DNA of 64,000 nt from positions 47,904,501 through 47,968,500 of the forward strand of contig NC_091255.1 of assembly GCF_042477335.2 (NCBI RefSeq). The letters run 5' to 3'. Positions within the stretch are counted from its first letter, which is position 1, and every line of letters starts with the position of its first letter. Positions 53,790 through 64,000 of this stretch are shown one piece after another. The DNA comes from Ovis canadensis. Lineage: Eukaryota; Chordata; Mammalia; Artiodactyla; Bovidae. The position numbers were made by a program, and so were the translations under genes. Below the pieces are notes generated by a model. That model ran no database searches and was not told the origin of the DNA. It saw only the letters and a program-made list of their open reading frames with translations.

Positions 53790-54778
53790 AGTGAGGCATA
53801 AATTGGCAGCAAACACTTGCAAAAGACATGTTGAATGAAGGAAATTTACCCAAAATATACTATAATCTCTTAAAATTGTAAGAAAATGAACAACCCAATT
53901 AAATGATGAGTGAAAGACCTGAACAGATAGATAAACCTCACCGAAGAAGATACACAGGGACTTCTCGGCGGTCCAGAGATTAAGGCTCTGTGCTTCCACT
54001 GCAAGGAGCACAGGTTTGATCTGAACATCGGTCCCGCATGCCATGCAATGTGGCCAAAACATAAAAGTATTGAAAGAGGAAGACATTCAAGTGGAAAACA
54101 AGTATATGAAAGATGCCATGCATCACGTCTTCAGGGAATTGCAAATTTTAAACAACAGTGAGATCCCGTTACACACCTATTGGAACGGCCAAATTCCAAA
54201 ATACTGACAACACCAAATGCTGGTGAGGCTGTGGAACAAAAGGAACTGTTATTTATTGTTGGCAGAAAAACAAAATGGTACAGCCACTTTGGGAGACAGT
54301 TTGGCAATTCGTTACAAAACTGAACATGTTCTTACCATATGATCCAGCAGTCACACTCCTTGGTATTTACCCAAAGGAACTGAAAACGTATGTCCACACA
54401 AAAACCTGCACATGGGTGTTTATAGCAGTTTTGTTCATAACTGACAAAACTTGGAACCAATCATGTCCTTCAGTAGGTGACAGATAAATAAACTGTGGTA
54501 TATCCAGACAACGGATTATTCAGTGCTGAAAAGAAATGAGCTATCAAGCTACTGAAAGACAGGGAGGAAGCTAAAACACATATTATTAAGTGAAAGAAGC
54601 CAATCTGAAAAGGCTACATACTGTATAGTTCCAACTATATTACATGTGGAAAAGGTAAAACTATGGAGAGAGTTAAAAGATCAATGGTTGCCAGGGGCTA
54701 GGGAGGAGGAGGGAATGAACAGGCAGAGCACAGAGGATGTTTAGGGCAGGGAAACTATTTATGATACCATAATATGGA
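53790..54778 (+). mobile_element. L1M element, 5' segment of a split copy
   Basis: Sense L1: 'gcaaaagacatgttgaatga', 'acaccaaatgctggtgaggc', 'catatgatccagcagtcaca', 'cacatgggtgtttatagcag' and 'aagaagccaatctgaaaagg'. It resumes at 56722 and again at 57675. Confidence 0.88.
53955..54064 (+). mobile_element. CHR-type SINE nested in L1M
   Basis: 'gggacttctcggcggtccag' and 'ctgtgcttccactgcaagga', ending in 'atgtggccaaaac'. Confidence 0.85.
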
Positions 54779-56725
54779 CAGAGGTTCATAATATTCTGCA
54801 GGAGGCAATGACCAAAACTGTACCAAAGGAGAAGAAATGCAAGAAGACAAAGTGGTTATCTGGGGAAGCTTTACAAATAGTTGAGGAAAGAAGAGACACA
54901 AAGGCAAAGAAGAAGGAGAAAGATATGCCCAACTGAATACAGAGTTCCAAAGAATAGCAAGGAGAGATAAGAAAACCTTAAGTGAACAATGAAAAGAAAA
55001 AGAGGAAAACAATAGAATGGGAAAGACTAGAAATCTCTTCAAGAAAATTGGAGGTATCAAGGGAACATTTCATACAAGGATGGGCATGATAAAGGACAGA
55101 AATGGTAGGGACCTAAAAGAAGCAGAAGAGATTAAAAAGAGGTGGCAAGCTTACATAGAAGAACTATACAGAAAGGACTTAATGACCCAGATAACCATGA
55201 TGATGTGATCACTCACCTAGAGCCAGACATCCTGGGATGTGAAGTCGAGTGGGTTTTAGGAAGCATTACTATGAACAAAGCTAGTGGAGGTGATGGAATT
55301 CCAGTGGACCTATTTCAAATCTTAAAAGATAATGCTGTTACAGTGCTGCACTCAATGTGCCAGCAAGTTTGGAAAATTCCCCAGTGGCCACAGGACTGGA
55401 AAAGGTTGTTTTCATTCCAATCCCAAAGAAAGGCAATGCCAAAGAATGTTCAAACTACTGAACAATTGCACTCATTTCACATGCTAGCAAGGTTATGCTC
55501 AAAAATCTTTTGGGCTAGGTTTCAACAGTACGTGAACCAATAACTTCCAAATGTACAAGGTGGGTTTAGAAAAGGCTGAGGAACTAGGGATCAAATTGCC
55601 AATCTTTGCTGGATCATAGAGAAAGCAAGGGAATTCCAGAAAAATATCTGCTTCATTGACTCTGCTAAAACCTTTGGCTGTGTGGATCACAACAAACTGG
55701 AAAATTCTGAAAGAGATGGGAATCTCAGACCACCTTATCTGCCTCCTGAGAAACCTGCATGTGGGTCAAGAAGTAACATTTCAAACCAGACATGGAACAA
55801 CAAACTGGTTAAAAATTGGGAAAGGAGTACAGCAAGGATGTATATTATCACCCTGCTTATTTAACGTCTATGCAGAGTACATCATGCAAAATGCCAGCCT
55901 GGATGAATCCCAAGCTGGAATCAAGATTTCCAGGAGAAATATCAACAATCTCAGATATGCAGATGATACCACTCTATTAGCAGAAAGTGAAGAGGAACTA
56001 AAGAGTCTCTTGATGAGGGTGAAAGAGGAGAGTGAAAAACCTGGCTTAAAATTCAATATTAAAAAAAAAAGAAGAAGAAGAAGATCATGGCATCCAGTCC
56101 CATCACTTCATGGCAAATAGAAGGGGAAAAGTGGAAACAGTGACAGATTTTCTTTTCTTGGGCTCCAAAATCACTGCAGACAGTGACTGCAACCTTAAAA
56201 TTAAAGGATACTTGCTCTCTGGAAGGAAAGCTATGACAAACTTAGCATATTAAAAAAGCAGAGGCATCACTTTGCTGACAAAAGCCTGTATAGTCAAAGC
56301 TATGATTTTTCCAGTAGTCATGTACTGGATGTGACAGTTGGACCGTAAAGAAGTCTGAGCGCCAAAGAATTGATACTTTCAAATTGTGGTGCTGAAAAAG
56401 ACTTTGAGAGCCCCTTGAACTGCAAAGTGATCAAACCAGTTGATCCTAAAGGAAATCAGCCCTGAATATTCTTTGGAGCTGAAGATTCCAATCCTTTGGC
56501 CACCTGATGCAACGACCTGACTCACTGGAAAAGACCCTGGGAGAGATTAAAGGCAAAAGGAGAAGGGAGAAGCAGAGGATGAGATGGTTAGATAGCATCA
56601 CCGACTCAATGGACATGAATTTGAGCAAACTCCAGAAGGTAGTGGAGGACATGGGAGCCTGGCATGCTGTAGTCCGTGGGGTCACAAAGAGTCAGACACA
56701 ACTTAGCAACTGAACAACAACAATA
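54779..56725 (+). mobile_element. BovB LINE nested in L1M
   Basis: Sense copy from the EN-RT linker to the 3' end. Fragments keep [39 protein letters not shown] and [20 protein letters not shown], with the RT YADD box, but in different frames with stops. A 7- to 9-bp imperfect duplication (aatatgga / aatactgga) marks the ends. Confidence 0.92.
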
Positions 56726-56741
56726 CTGGATACATGTCATT

Positions 56742-57674
56742 CAGTTCAGTTCAGTTCAGTTCAGTCGCTCAGTCGTGTCCGACTCTTTGCGACCCTATGA
56801 ATCGCAGCATGCCAGGCCTCCCTGTTCGTCACCAACTCCCGGAGTTTACTCAAACTCACGTCCATTGAGTCAGTGATGCCATCCAGCCATCTCATCCTCT
56901 GTCGTCCCCTTTTCCTCCTGCCCCCAATCCCTCCCAGCGTTAGAGTCTTTTTCCAGTGAGTCAACTCTTCACATGAGGTGGCCAAAGTACTGGAGTTTCA
57001 GCTTTAGCATCATTCCTTCCAAAGAACACCCCAGGGCTGATCTCCTTCAGAATGGACTGATTGGATCTCCTTGCAGTCCAAGGGACTCTCAAGAGTCTTC
57101 TCCAACACCACAGTTCAAAAGCCTCAATTCTTTGGCACTCAGCTTTCTTCACTGTCCAACTCTCGCATCCATACATGACCACTGGAAAAACCATAGCCTT
57201 GACTAAACGGATCTTTGTTGGCAAAGTAATGTCTCTGCTTTTGAATATGCTATCTACGTTGGTCATAACTTTCCTCCTTCCAAGGAGTAAGCGTCTTTTA
57301 ATTTCATGGCTGCAGTCACCATCTGCAGTGATTTTGGAGCCCAAAAAGATAAAGTCTGACACTGTTTCCACTGTTTCCCCATCTATTTCCCATGAAGTGA
57401 TGGGACCAGATGCCATGATCTTTGTTTTCTGAATGTTGAGCTTTAAGCCAGCTTTTTCATGCTGCTCTTTCACTTTCATCAAGAGGCTTTTTAGTTCCTC
57501 TTCACTTTCTGCCATAAGGGTGGTGTCTTCTGCATATCTGAGGTTATTGATGTTTCTCCCAGAAATCTTGATTCCAGCTTGTGCTTCTTCCAGTCCAACG
57601 TTTCTCATGATGTACTCTGCATATAAGTTAAATAAGCAGGGTGACAATATACAGCCTTGACATACTCCTTTTCC
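56742..57674 (-). mobile_element. BovB LINE, opposite orientation, nested in L1M
   Basis: 933-bp 5'-truncated copy with a perfect 11-bp target duplication (tacatgtcatt) at 56731-56741 and 57675-57685. Its complement (57647-56961) keeps a 228-codon frame, MSPCLFNLYAEYIMRNVGLE to [13 protein letters not shown], with YAED in place of YADD at the RT active site. Little diverged, so young. Confidence 0.95.
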
Positions 57675-57945
57675 TACATGTCATTATATGTTGTCAAAAC
57701 TCTTAGAATGTTCAACACCAAAAGTGAAACCTAATGTACTTTGAACTTTGTTTTGAGTGACAATGATGCGTCTATCAAGTTTAACAAATATTACATTCTA
57801 GTGGGAAATGTTGATGCTCAGGGCTGTTTTGTGAGCAGGGGATCTCAGGCGAGGGGCAGGAGGTATATTGAAAATCTCTGTACCTTCCATTCAATTTTAC
57901 TGTGAACCTAAAACTGCTCAAAAAAAAAAAACTCTATATGTAAAA
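57675..57945 (+). mobile_element. L1M 3' terminus, resumed
   Basis: 'gaatgttcaacaccaaaagt', 'tgtaccttccattcaatttt' and 'gtgaacctaaaactgctc' followed by A12 close the L1M begun at 53790. Confidence 0.88.
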
Positions 57946-58282
57946 AAGTTAAGGCCAACAATTAGTCTTTAATTTAGGAACATTTTTCCAGTTATAATTT
58001 AAAAAAAAAACTAGACTTTCCAGATATAAAGCAGATTTTAAAAATAGGTATATGTATTCCAGATTATGTGTGAGTGTGTGAAAATAGTTGAGTGTTTGTA
58101 GAAAACAAAAATTAAATATCTCAAAAATCTTTATAAGATACTTTAACAAAAACATTTTTTCTGTTCTATTGAGTACTTCTTATCAGATCTCATAAATGCA
58201 GCAGTAACAGTAAATAATTTTATTTGAGTAGATTTGGGAGGACAGTCATTGCAAAACACTGGGTGTTATGGGAAAAACTGCT
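57946..58282. other. Intergenic, no feature recognised
   Basis: AT-rich unique sequence. Confidence 0.45.
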
Positions 58283-58985
58283 AAAAACTAATTTTTTTAA
58301 ACTTATTTATTTTTAACCGGAGGATAATTGTTTTACAATGTTGTGCTGGTTTCTGCCATACATCAGCATGAATCACCCATAGGTATACATATGTCCCTCC
58401 CTCTTGAACCTCCCTCCCACCTCCCACCATGCCACCCCTCTAAGTTGTTACAGAGCCCAGGTTTGAGTTCCCTGAGTCATACAGCAAATTTTCGTTGGCT
58501 CTCTATTTTGCATATGGTAGGGTATATGTTTGGAGAGGGAAAAGGTATATGTTTCCACATTACTCTCTCCGTTAGTCCGACTCTCTCCTTCCTCCCCCCA
58601 CTCCTATGTCGATAAGTCTGTTCTCTGGGTCTGTGTCTCCATTGCTGCTGCTGCTGCTGCTAGGTCACTTCAGTCGTGTCCGACTCTGTGCGACCCCACA
58701 GACGGCAGCCCACCAGGCTCCCCCGTGCTACCCTGCAAATAGGTTTGTCAGTACTGTCTTTCTAGATTCCATATATATGCATTAATATGTGATATTTGTT
58801 TTTATCTAGGTCTACTTCACTCTATATAATAGGCTATAGGTTCACCCACCTCCTTAGAACTGACTTAAATGTGTTCCTTTTTATGGCTGAGTAATATTCC
58901 ATTGCACATATGTACCACAGCTTCTTTATCCATTCATCTGTTGATGGACATCTACGTTGCTTCCATGTCTTAGGTATTGGAAATT
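58283..58985 (-). mobile_element. Ruminant L1 (L1_BT type) 3' end
   Basis: 'ttgttttacaatgttgtgct', 'ttctgccatacatcagcatg', 'tttatggctgagtaatattc' and 'catctgttgatggacatcta'; less diverged than other L1 pieces here. Confidence 0.9.
58645..58735 (-). mobile_element. Partial BOV-A2 inside L1
   Basis: (ctg)n start and 'cacttcagtcgtgtccgact' to 'gcccaccaggctcccccg'; only one half-monomer is present. Confidence 0.88.
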
Positions 58986-59047
58986 GATTTTTAGATGGTC
59001 AACTCAGATGGCTTGATTCATTTGGAATGTTTTAAAAATGGAAAACA

Positions 59048-59243
59048 GGGCTTCCCTGCTGGCTCAGATGGTAAAGAATCTGCCTGCAATGAGATCCCTG
59101 GATTGGGAAGATCCCCTGGAGAAGGGAATGGCTACCCACTCCAGTATTCTTGCTTGGAAAATTCCATGGGCAGAGGAGCCTGGCGGGCTGCAGTCCATGG
59201 GGTCACAAAGAGTCAGAGACGACTGATCAACTTTCACTTTTAC
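59048..59243 (+). mobile_element. Bov-tA SINE, short central deletion
   Basis: 'gggcttccctgctggctcag' to 'ctgatcaactttcactttt'; part of the 'ggagacctgggtt' box is missing after 'cctgcaatg'. Confidence 0.93.
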
Positions 59244-59789
59244 TTTTTTCCCCCCAAGGAATGCAAAATGCTAGAACTGGGAAAACTTGCAAATCTATAA
59301 TTCTCATTAATCGACTGAAATTACTAAGTAAACAAACCATAGGATCTAGAGAATTCAATGGCTACTGAAAAAGAGTGCATTTCAAGCAGAAACAGGTTCT
59401 GTAATTTTTCCAGCAGGTGACAGCAGAGAGCTGTGTAAAATTTAAATGTTTTCTCAAATGAGTGGAATCCTGAAGATGGGGAACTGGAAAGAGCTTTAGC
59501 ACAGAACACTCTCAGTTTATAGATGAAGAAATTGAGCTGCAAGAGATTATCTGACCTTCTTAAAGCAAAACTCTTCACTAGGCTATGCAAATTTCACTTA
59601 TAATTACTTTATACTCAAAGCAAACAAATTAATTTGATATGAAAAGTATATTTCATATGAAATATTAAGTTATGATAGGAAAGCCTTTGTTTGGAGTATT
59701 TGCAGAACGCTTTCCTTTTTTGGTTAAAACTTAAAAGAAAAAAGGAAGGTCATCTGAAAGCTTTCTAAAATGGGAGGTGCACCGAGGGA
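59244..59789. other. Intergenic, no feature recognised
   Basis: Unique sequence; ORFs unsupported. Confidence 0.45.
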
Positions 59790-60155
59790 AAAAGTACAGA
59801 TTTGGGAAGCAAGCCTGAATTTGATGCTTCATCTACCTCATTTCTGTTGCCTCATCTTGAATAACTTACACAAGCTTTGTGTTCATTTAAAATTTTTTTC
59901 TTTTTATCTTTGAAAATTATTTTATATATTTAAACAAAGTGTACAGCAAAGTGATTTAGTTATATATCTATATATATACATACATAGATCTTTTTTTCAA
60001 ATTCTTTTCCCTTCTAGGTTATATATGGTTCCCTGTGCTATACTGTTCGCTTTTAAATGGAATGGTAATATGTATCCCATGGGGTTGTTGTAAAGTTTAA
60101 ATGAGATCATAGTTGTAATGTACTGGGCTCATATGGAGCCAACACTCAACAAACA
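59790..60155 (+). repeat. MIR SINE split by an L1 fragment
   Basis: First part 'gtacagatttgggaagcaag' to 'gaataacttacacaagcttt'; second part 'catggggttgttgtaaagtt' to 'ctcaacaaacatttc'. Bases 59886-60052 between them resemble an antisense L1 3' end ('gtacagcaaagtgatttagt'). Confidence 0.65.
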
Positions 60156-61490
60156 TTTCTTTCTTTTTCTACCCACTGTGGGGCACACAGAGGTGGAGAA
60201 GCTGGGTATGTACGTTAATGGGCTGCCAGATAAAATATAGGACATCCAGTTGAATTTTATGATTTCAGATAAGTAGTTTTTTAGTATGAGTCCATCTCAT
60301 GAAAAATTTGGGACATGGTTACACTGAAAAGGTGTAACCTTTTCATTTTTGCATGGGACATATTCACACTAAAAATTACTTGATTATCTGAAATTAAAAT
60401 TTAACTGGGTTTTCTGTATTTTTCTTTGCTAAACCTGTATCATAAATTTTAAAGGCTCCTGATTTATTACAAAATGAAGAAACACCAAAGCGGTGTTATA
60501 CAATTAATTATAAATTTTAACAAGTTTACATTTAATAAATTAGAATGCTGAATCAAGAAATGTAATTTTTACAAATTCTCGTCAAAAGATAACAATGGGA
60601 CTTGGCCTGCTACTGGGACACACACTTCAAGTTACATAACAAATGTCTTTTAAAACTCTTGTTTGTGTGCCTTTGTGACTGTATTGTAATCTTATTTGGA
60701 GATGAGGTCAAAGATCTAAATTTGGGGTTCCTTGAAACTGTAAGGGCTCTGCCAAACAGCCCTCTGGTCCCCCATAATAAGCCCACTTACTTTCTAATAT
60801 AATAGTAGAGATATTTGGTACTTTATCCTGGAAAAAGGTTTCCTTTGTCAAATATGACAGGATCTTTTATATGGCTGTATTTTATGTATTGTTCCCTTGT
60901 TGATGTTGGGGAAAAGGCAGAGAAAGTTAATGGAATGAATGCAGCCAAGGGACATAGTGGCCCGCTTTCTACCCTGTAAGGAACTGGAGGAGCCACAGCA
61001 AAACTTTAATAGCCCAGAGGAGGGCACATTCTCCTTTCAACCACTTGCATAAAGGAGAGTTATGGTTTATTATGTACTAAAGCTGTCTGTTCATCACATT
61101 ACAAGTACTTCTTCAGACGGCTGTGATGGTCTCAGGGCACCACAAAGGTAGTAGGATAGAAGTAGCCTAGACCAGTCTCATGAAGCGGTTGGCCTCAGTG
61201 TTTGATGCTGTGCCAGATTTACAAATAAAGCCAAACCTCTAAAACATATACTGTTAGGGATCTTTTAAAAAATTACATTTATTAAATACAGAATAAATGA
61301 AAAAGAATATTTGCAAAATATGTGTAAGAAAAAAGAATCATGAGATAATAGACTCCTGTGTATATCTCACCTCTCCAATTTTAGGGAAAAAAAAACCAGA
61401 AAACAAAAACCATCATGACCAGTGATGTCCCCTAGGGTCCCCCTTTCCAGATCGCTTTCCTTCCTTCTCCTCCCTTCTCCTCTTCCCTCT
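60156..61490. other. Intergenic, no feature recognised
   Basis: AT-rich to mixed sequence without coding or named-repeat signal. Confidence 0.45.
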
Positions 61491-61499
61491 CACCATTAT

Positions 61500-61790
61500 T
61501 TTGAATTTGTGTTTATAAATTCCCCTGTTTTTCATGATAGTTTTGCCACATACATTTATATTCCTGATATTTATATGTATATGTGTATTTAAAATTTTAA
61601 GAGAAATATGGCATGCATACAGTATCAGGCATGAAAATACAGTCTTTTAGTTTAAAAAACAGCAATGAATACCTATGAGTCTATTACCAGGCCAAGAGGG
61701 AACATTGTCAAGACCCTACTTCTCTTCGATTGTATCTCCTTTCTTCATCCCAGAGATGAATATTAATCTGGAGCTTTGAATTAATATTAA
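61500..61790 (-). mobile_element. Old L1 fragment
   Basis: 'aaaaaacagcaatgaatacc', 'gaacattgtcaagaccctac' and 'tgtatctcctttcttcatcc'; weak assignment. Confidence 0.4.
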
Positions 61791-61796
61791 CCACTT

Positions 61797-62238
61797 TTTG
61801 TTGTCAAGGCTATGGTCTCTCTGGTAGTTATATACAATTGTGAGAGCTGGACAATAAAGAAGGCAGAGCGCCAAAGAGCTGAACTTTTCAAACTGTGGTG
61901 CTGGGTAAGATTCTTAAGAATCCCTTGGAAAGCAAGGAGATGAAACCAGTCAATCTTAAAGGCAATCAGTCCTGAATTCTCTTTGGAAGGACGCTGAAGC
62001 TCCAATATTTTTGTCACCTGATGTGAACAGCTGAATCATTGGAAAAGACACTGATGCTTCGAAAGATTGAAGGCAGAAGGAGAACAGGGTGACAGAGGAT
62101 GAGATAGTTGGATCGCATTACCGATTTAATGGACATGAACTTGGGCAAACTCTGGAAGCTGGTGAGGGATAGGGAAGCCTGGCATGCTGCAGTCCATGGA
62201 GTCTCAAAGTGTAGGACACGACGTGGTGATTTAACAAC
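61797..62238 (+). mobile_element. BovB 3' end fragment, diverged
   Basis: 'gtcaaggctatggtctctct', 'gagctggacaataaagaagg', 'gagatagttggatcgcatta' to 'gacgtggtgatttaacaac'. Confidence 0.9.
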
Positions 62239-62239
62239 T

Positions 62240-62840
62240 TTTATTGTGTTAAAAATATACATGATATTTACAATTTTAACTATGTGTAATATACAAATGC
62301 AGTGAACTTGAGTACCTTCATGTTGTTGTGCCACCATCACCACCATCCATCTCCAGAATTTTTTTTTTTATTTTCCCAACTGAAACTCTGTACTCATTAA
62401 TACTAACCCTTCATTCTCTCCTCCCCACAGATTGTGGCTGCTGCTGCTGCTGCTGCTAAGTCGCTTCAGTCATGTCCGACTCTGTGCGACCCCATAGACG
62501 GCAGCCCACCAGGCTCCCCTGTCCCTGGGATTCTCCAGGCAAGAACACTGGAGTGGGTTGCCATTTCCTTCCCCAATGCATGAAAGTGAAAAGTGAAAGT
62601 GAAGTCGCTCAGTCATGTCTGACTCTTGGCGACCCCATGGACTGCAGCCTACCAGGCTCCTCTGTCCATGGGATTTTCCAGGCAAGAGTAACTGGCACCC
62701 ATGAATTTATGAATTGCACTACTTTAGTTCCTTATATACATGGAATCTTATCAATACATTATTAATCCTTTATTTAACCTGAAGTCTTTGAGCATCATCC
62801 ATGTTGTAACACGTGTCAAAATATCCTTCCTTTTAAAAAG
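62240..62840 (-). mobile_element. L1 3' fragment with nested BOV-A2
   Basis: 'ttgttgtgccaccatcacca', 'actgaaactctgtactcatt', then after the SINE 'tatacatggaatcttatcaa' and 'gagcatcatccatgttgtaa'. Confidence 0.75.
62438..62690 (-). mobile_element. BOV-A2 SINE, truncated at 3' side
   Basis: Six CTG units, then a reverse dimer stopping at 'ttccaggcaagagta'. Confidence 0.92.
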
Positions 62841-62849
62841 AGGCTTAAA

Positions 62850-63390
62850 TTTGAGATAGGCCTAGAACCTGGGACCATTCACTGCAATACTGCAGTGCTT
62901 GCACCTGGACACACCTCTTCTCAAGCAATAAAAATACAAAGAAACTCCATGGGACTAAAAATGCCTGTGTGCTTGCGCAGTTGGGACAAATTCTGGACAA
63001 AAGATACAAGAGACTAAAAGACCCAACTGCCACTTTGGAGGAGCCTGGAGCAAAGTCAGGGGGTCTGGAGCAAACATGGCGTACTGCGTATGTCCTCTGC
63101 ACACACCACCACCTAAGAGGTGGACAAAACACCTCCTTCAGCCTGACTCCTGGACACACCCATACCCTCACCCTATATAAGGAACAAGCTTGCCCACCCC
63201 CACCCCCACCGTCCACCAGGGAGCAAGCAAAGGAGACTGTTGTTTGTTCTCGAAGAGGCCCCACTAAGGCCTTGCCTGAATTTCTTGTCGGGTCTCTAGT
63301 CAATTTCTATTTTTCTATTGATTGGGGAAGGCCAAGAAGTCTAGTCGGTAATAAATTCATCTGTGGAATGGGACTGCCATGAATCTAAAA
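62850..63390 (+). mobile_element. Putative solitary LTR with TATA box
   Basis: TATATAA at 63174-63180 and AATAAA at 63349-63354, about 175 bp apart, fit an LTR U3-R layout on the + strand. The region is more GC-rich than its flanks, has no coding content and interrupts L1-type sequence. 'gcctgaatttcttgtcgggt' resembles an R-U5 part. Ends and family are undetermined. Confidence 0.45.
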
Positions 63391-63421
63391 GTTTTATTTG
63401 AGGACACCTGATGCTTTTATT

Positions 63422-63698
63422 CGGAGACGGCAATGGCACCCCACTCCAGTACTCTTGCCTGGAAAGTCCCATGGACAGAGGAGCCTGGTAGGCTGCAGTC
63501 CATGGGGTCGCTAAGAGTCGGGCACGACTGAGCGACTTCACTTTCACTTTTCACTTTCATGCACTGGGGAAGGAAATGGCAACCCACTCCAGTGCTCTTG
63601 CCTGGAGAATCCCAGGGACGGGGGAGCCTAGTGGGCTACCGTCTATGGGGTTGCACAGAGTCGGACAAGACTGAAGCGACTTAGCAGCAGCAGCAGCA
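63422..63698 (+). mobile_element. BOV-A2 SINE, full length
   Basis: Sense dimer with AGC-rich tail. A 12-bp duplication with one mismatch (gatgcttttatt / gatgtttttatt) lies at 63410-63421 and 63699-63710. Confidence 0.95.
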
Positions 63699-63714
63699 GA
63701 TGTTTTTATTAATG

Positions 63715-64000
63715 CAAATCTTGCAGTTTATGAACATAATAAAGCCCCTGTTTATTTTAGTATTCTTTAATAGCGCTTAACAAAGATTTACAATTTTTCC
63801 CCATAGCAAGTTGGAACATCTTTTGTTAGATTTATTCCTAGGTACTTCATTATTTTTAACTTTATTATAAATGATATCTCTTTAAAAGTACAATTTCTTT
63901 TAGAGGCTGGTGTAGAGAAGTCCTCTTGATATCATTTATTGATTTTGTTTCTAATACAATTGCTTGCTAAATTCTCCTATTAAATCTACAAATATACATG
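63715..64000 (-). mobile_element. L1 ORF2 fragment, runs off the window
   Basis: 'tttgttagatttattcctag', 'gtacttcattatttttaact' and 'ttgcttgctaaattctcct' match antisense L1 ORF2 3' sequence. Confidence 0.7.

Noticed and set aside
56961-57647. 228-codon RT-like ORF as a domesticated gene
   Set aside because: It lies in a 5'-truncated BovB bounded by a target duplication; the RT box reads YAED, and there is no promoter.

Overview
This is a eukaryotic, mammalian window, and specifically from a ruminant. It is packed with ruminant-restricted retroposons: Bov-tA and BOV-A2 SINEs, the RTE-type LINE BovB, CHR-type tRNA-Glu SINEs and ruminant L1 3' ends. Cow, sheep, goat or buffalo cannot be told apart from the sequence alone. 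The gene order matches the LASP1 - FBXO47 interval of human 17q12; in cattle this segment is expected on chromosome 19 (established knowledge, not seen here).

Layout. Bases 1 to about 2310 look like the end of the LASP1 3' UTR on the + strand, closing with an AATAAA signal at 2288. A short GC-rich island at about 4640-4800 has an inverted CCAAT box and a GC box. It leads into a possible intronless transcription unit ending at an AATAAA at 5217. The first ATG after the likely start opens a 25-codon ORF (4865-4942) that reads as one hydrophobic helix; human LINC00672 (LASP1NB) lies in the equivalent place. From 14226 to 35654 on the - strand I could rebuild all ten coding exons of FBXO47, with consensus splice sites and consistent phases, giving an intact protein of 450 residues. 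Its promoter is probably the GC-rich stretch at about 38240-38460. No gene is seen from 39 kb to 64 kb; that region is almost wholly layered retrotransposons.

Other notable content. A decayed HSPE1 (HSP10) retrocopy lies antisense in an FBXO47 intron. Just before it is a 32-bp inverted repeat with a 23-nt loop and a single mismatch. An essentially full-length BovB (44046-48217, - strand) sits in an L1 fragment with a 12-bp target duplication and carries a smaller BovB with its own 24-bp duplication. A 5'-inverted BovB lies at 15558-16392. An old L1 at 53.8-57.9 kb is split by two BovB copies of opposite orientation. A CHR SINE at 8.5 kb contains nine perfect copies of a 16-bp unit.

Limits. 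Repeat families and boundaries were assigned by eye from memory of consensus sequences, so ends are approximate unless a target-site duplication is cited. UTR exons of FBXO47 and its polyadenylation site were not resolved. The strongest candidates for something undescribed are the 25-aa microprotein unit and the intronic hairpin; both are hypotheses until expression and conservation are tested.
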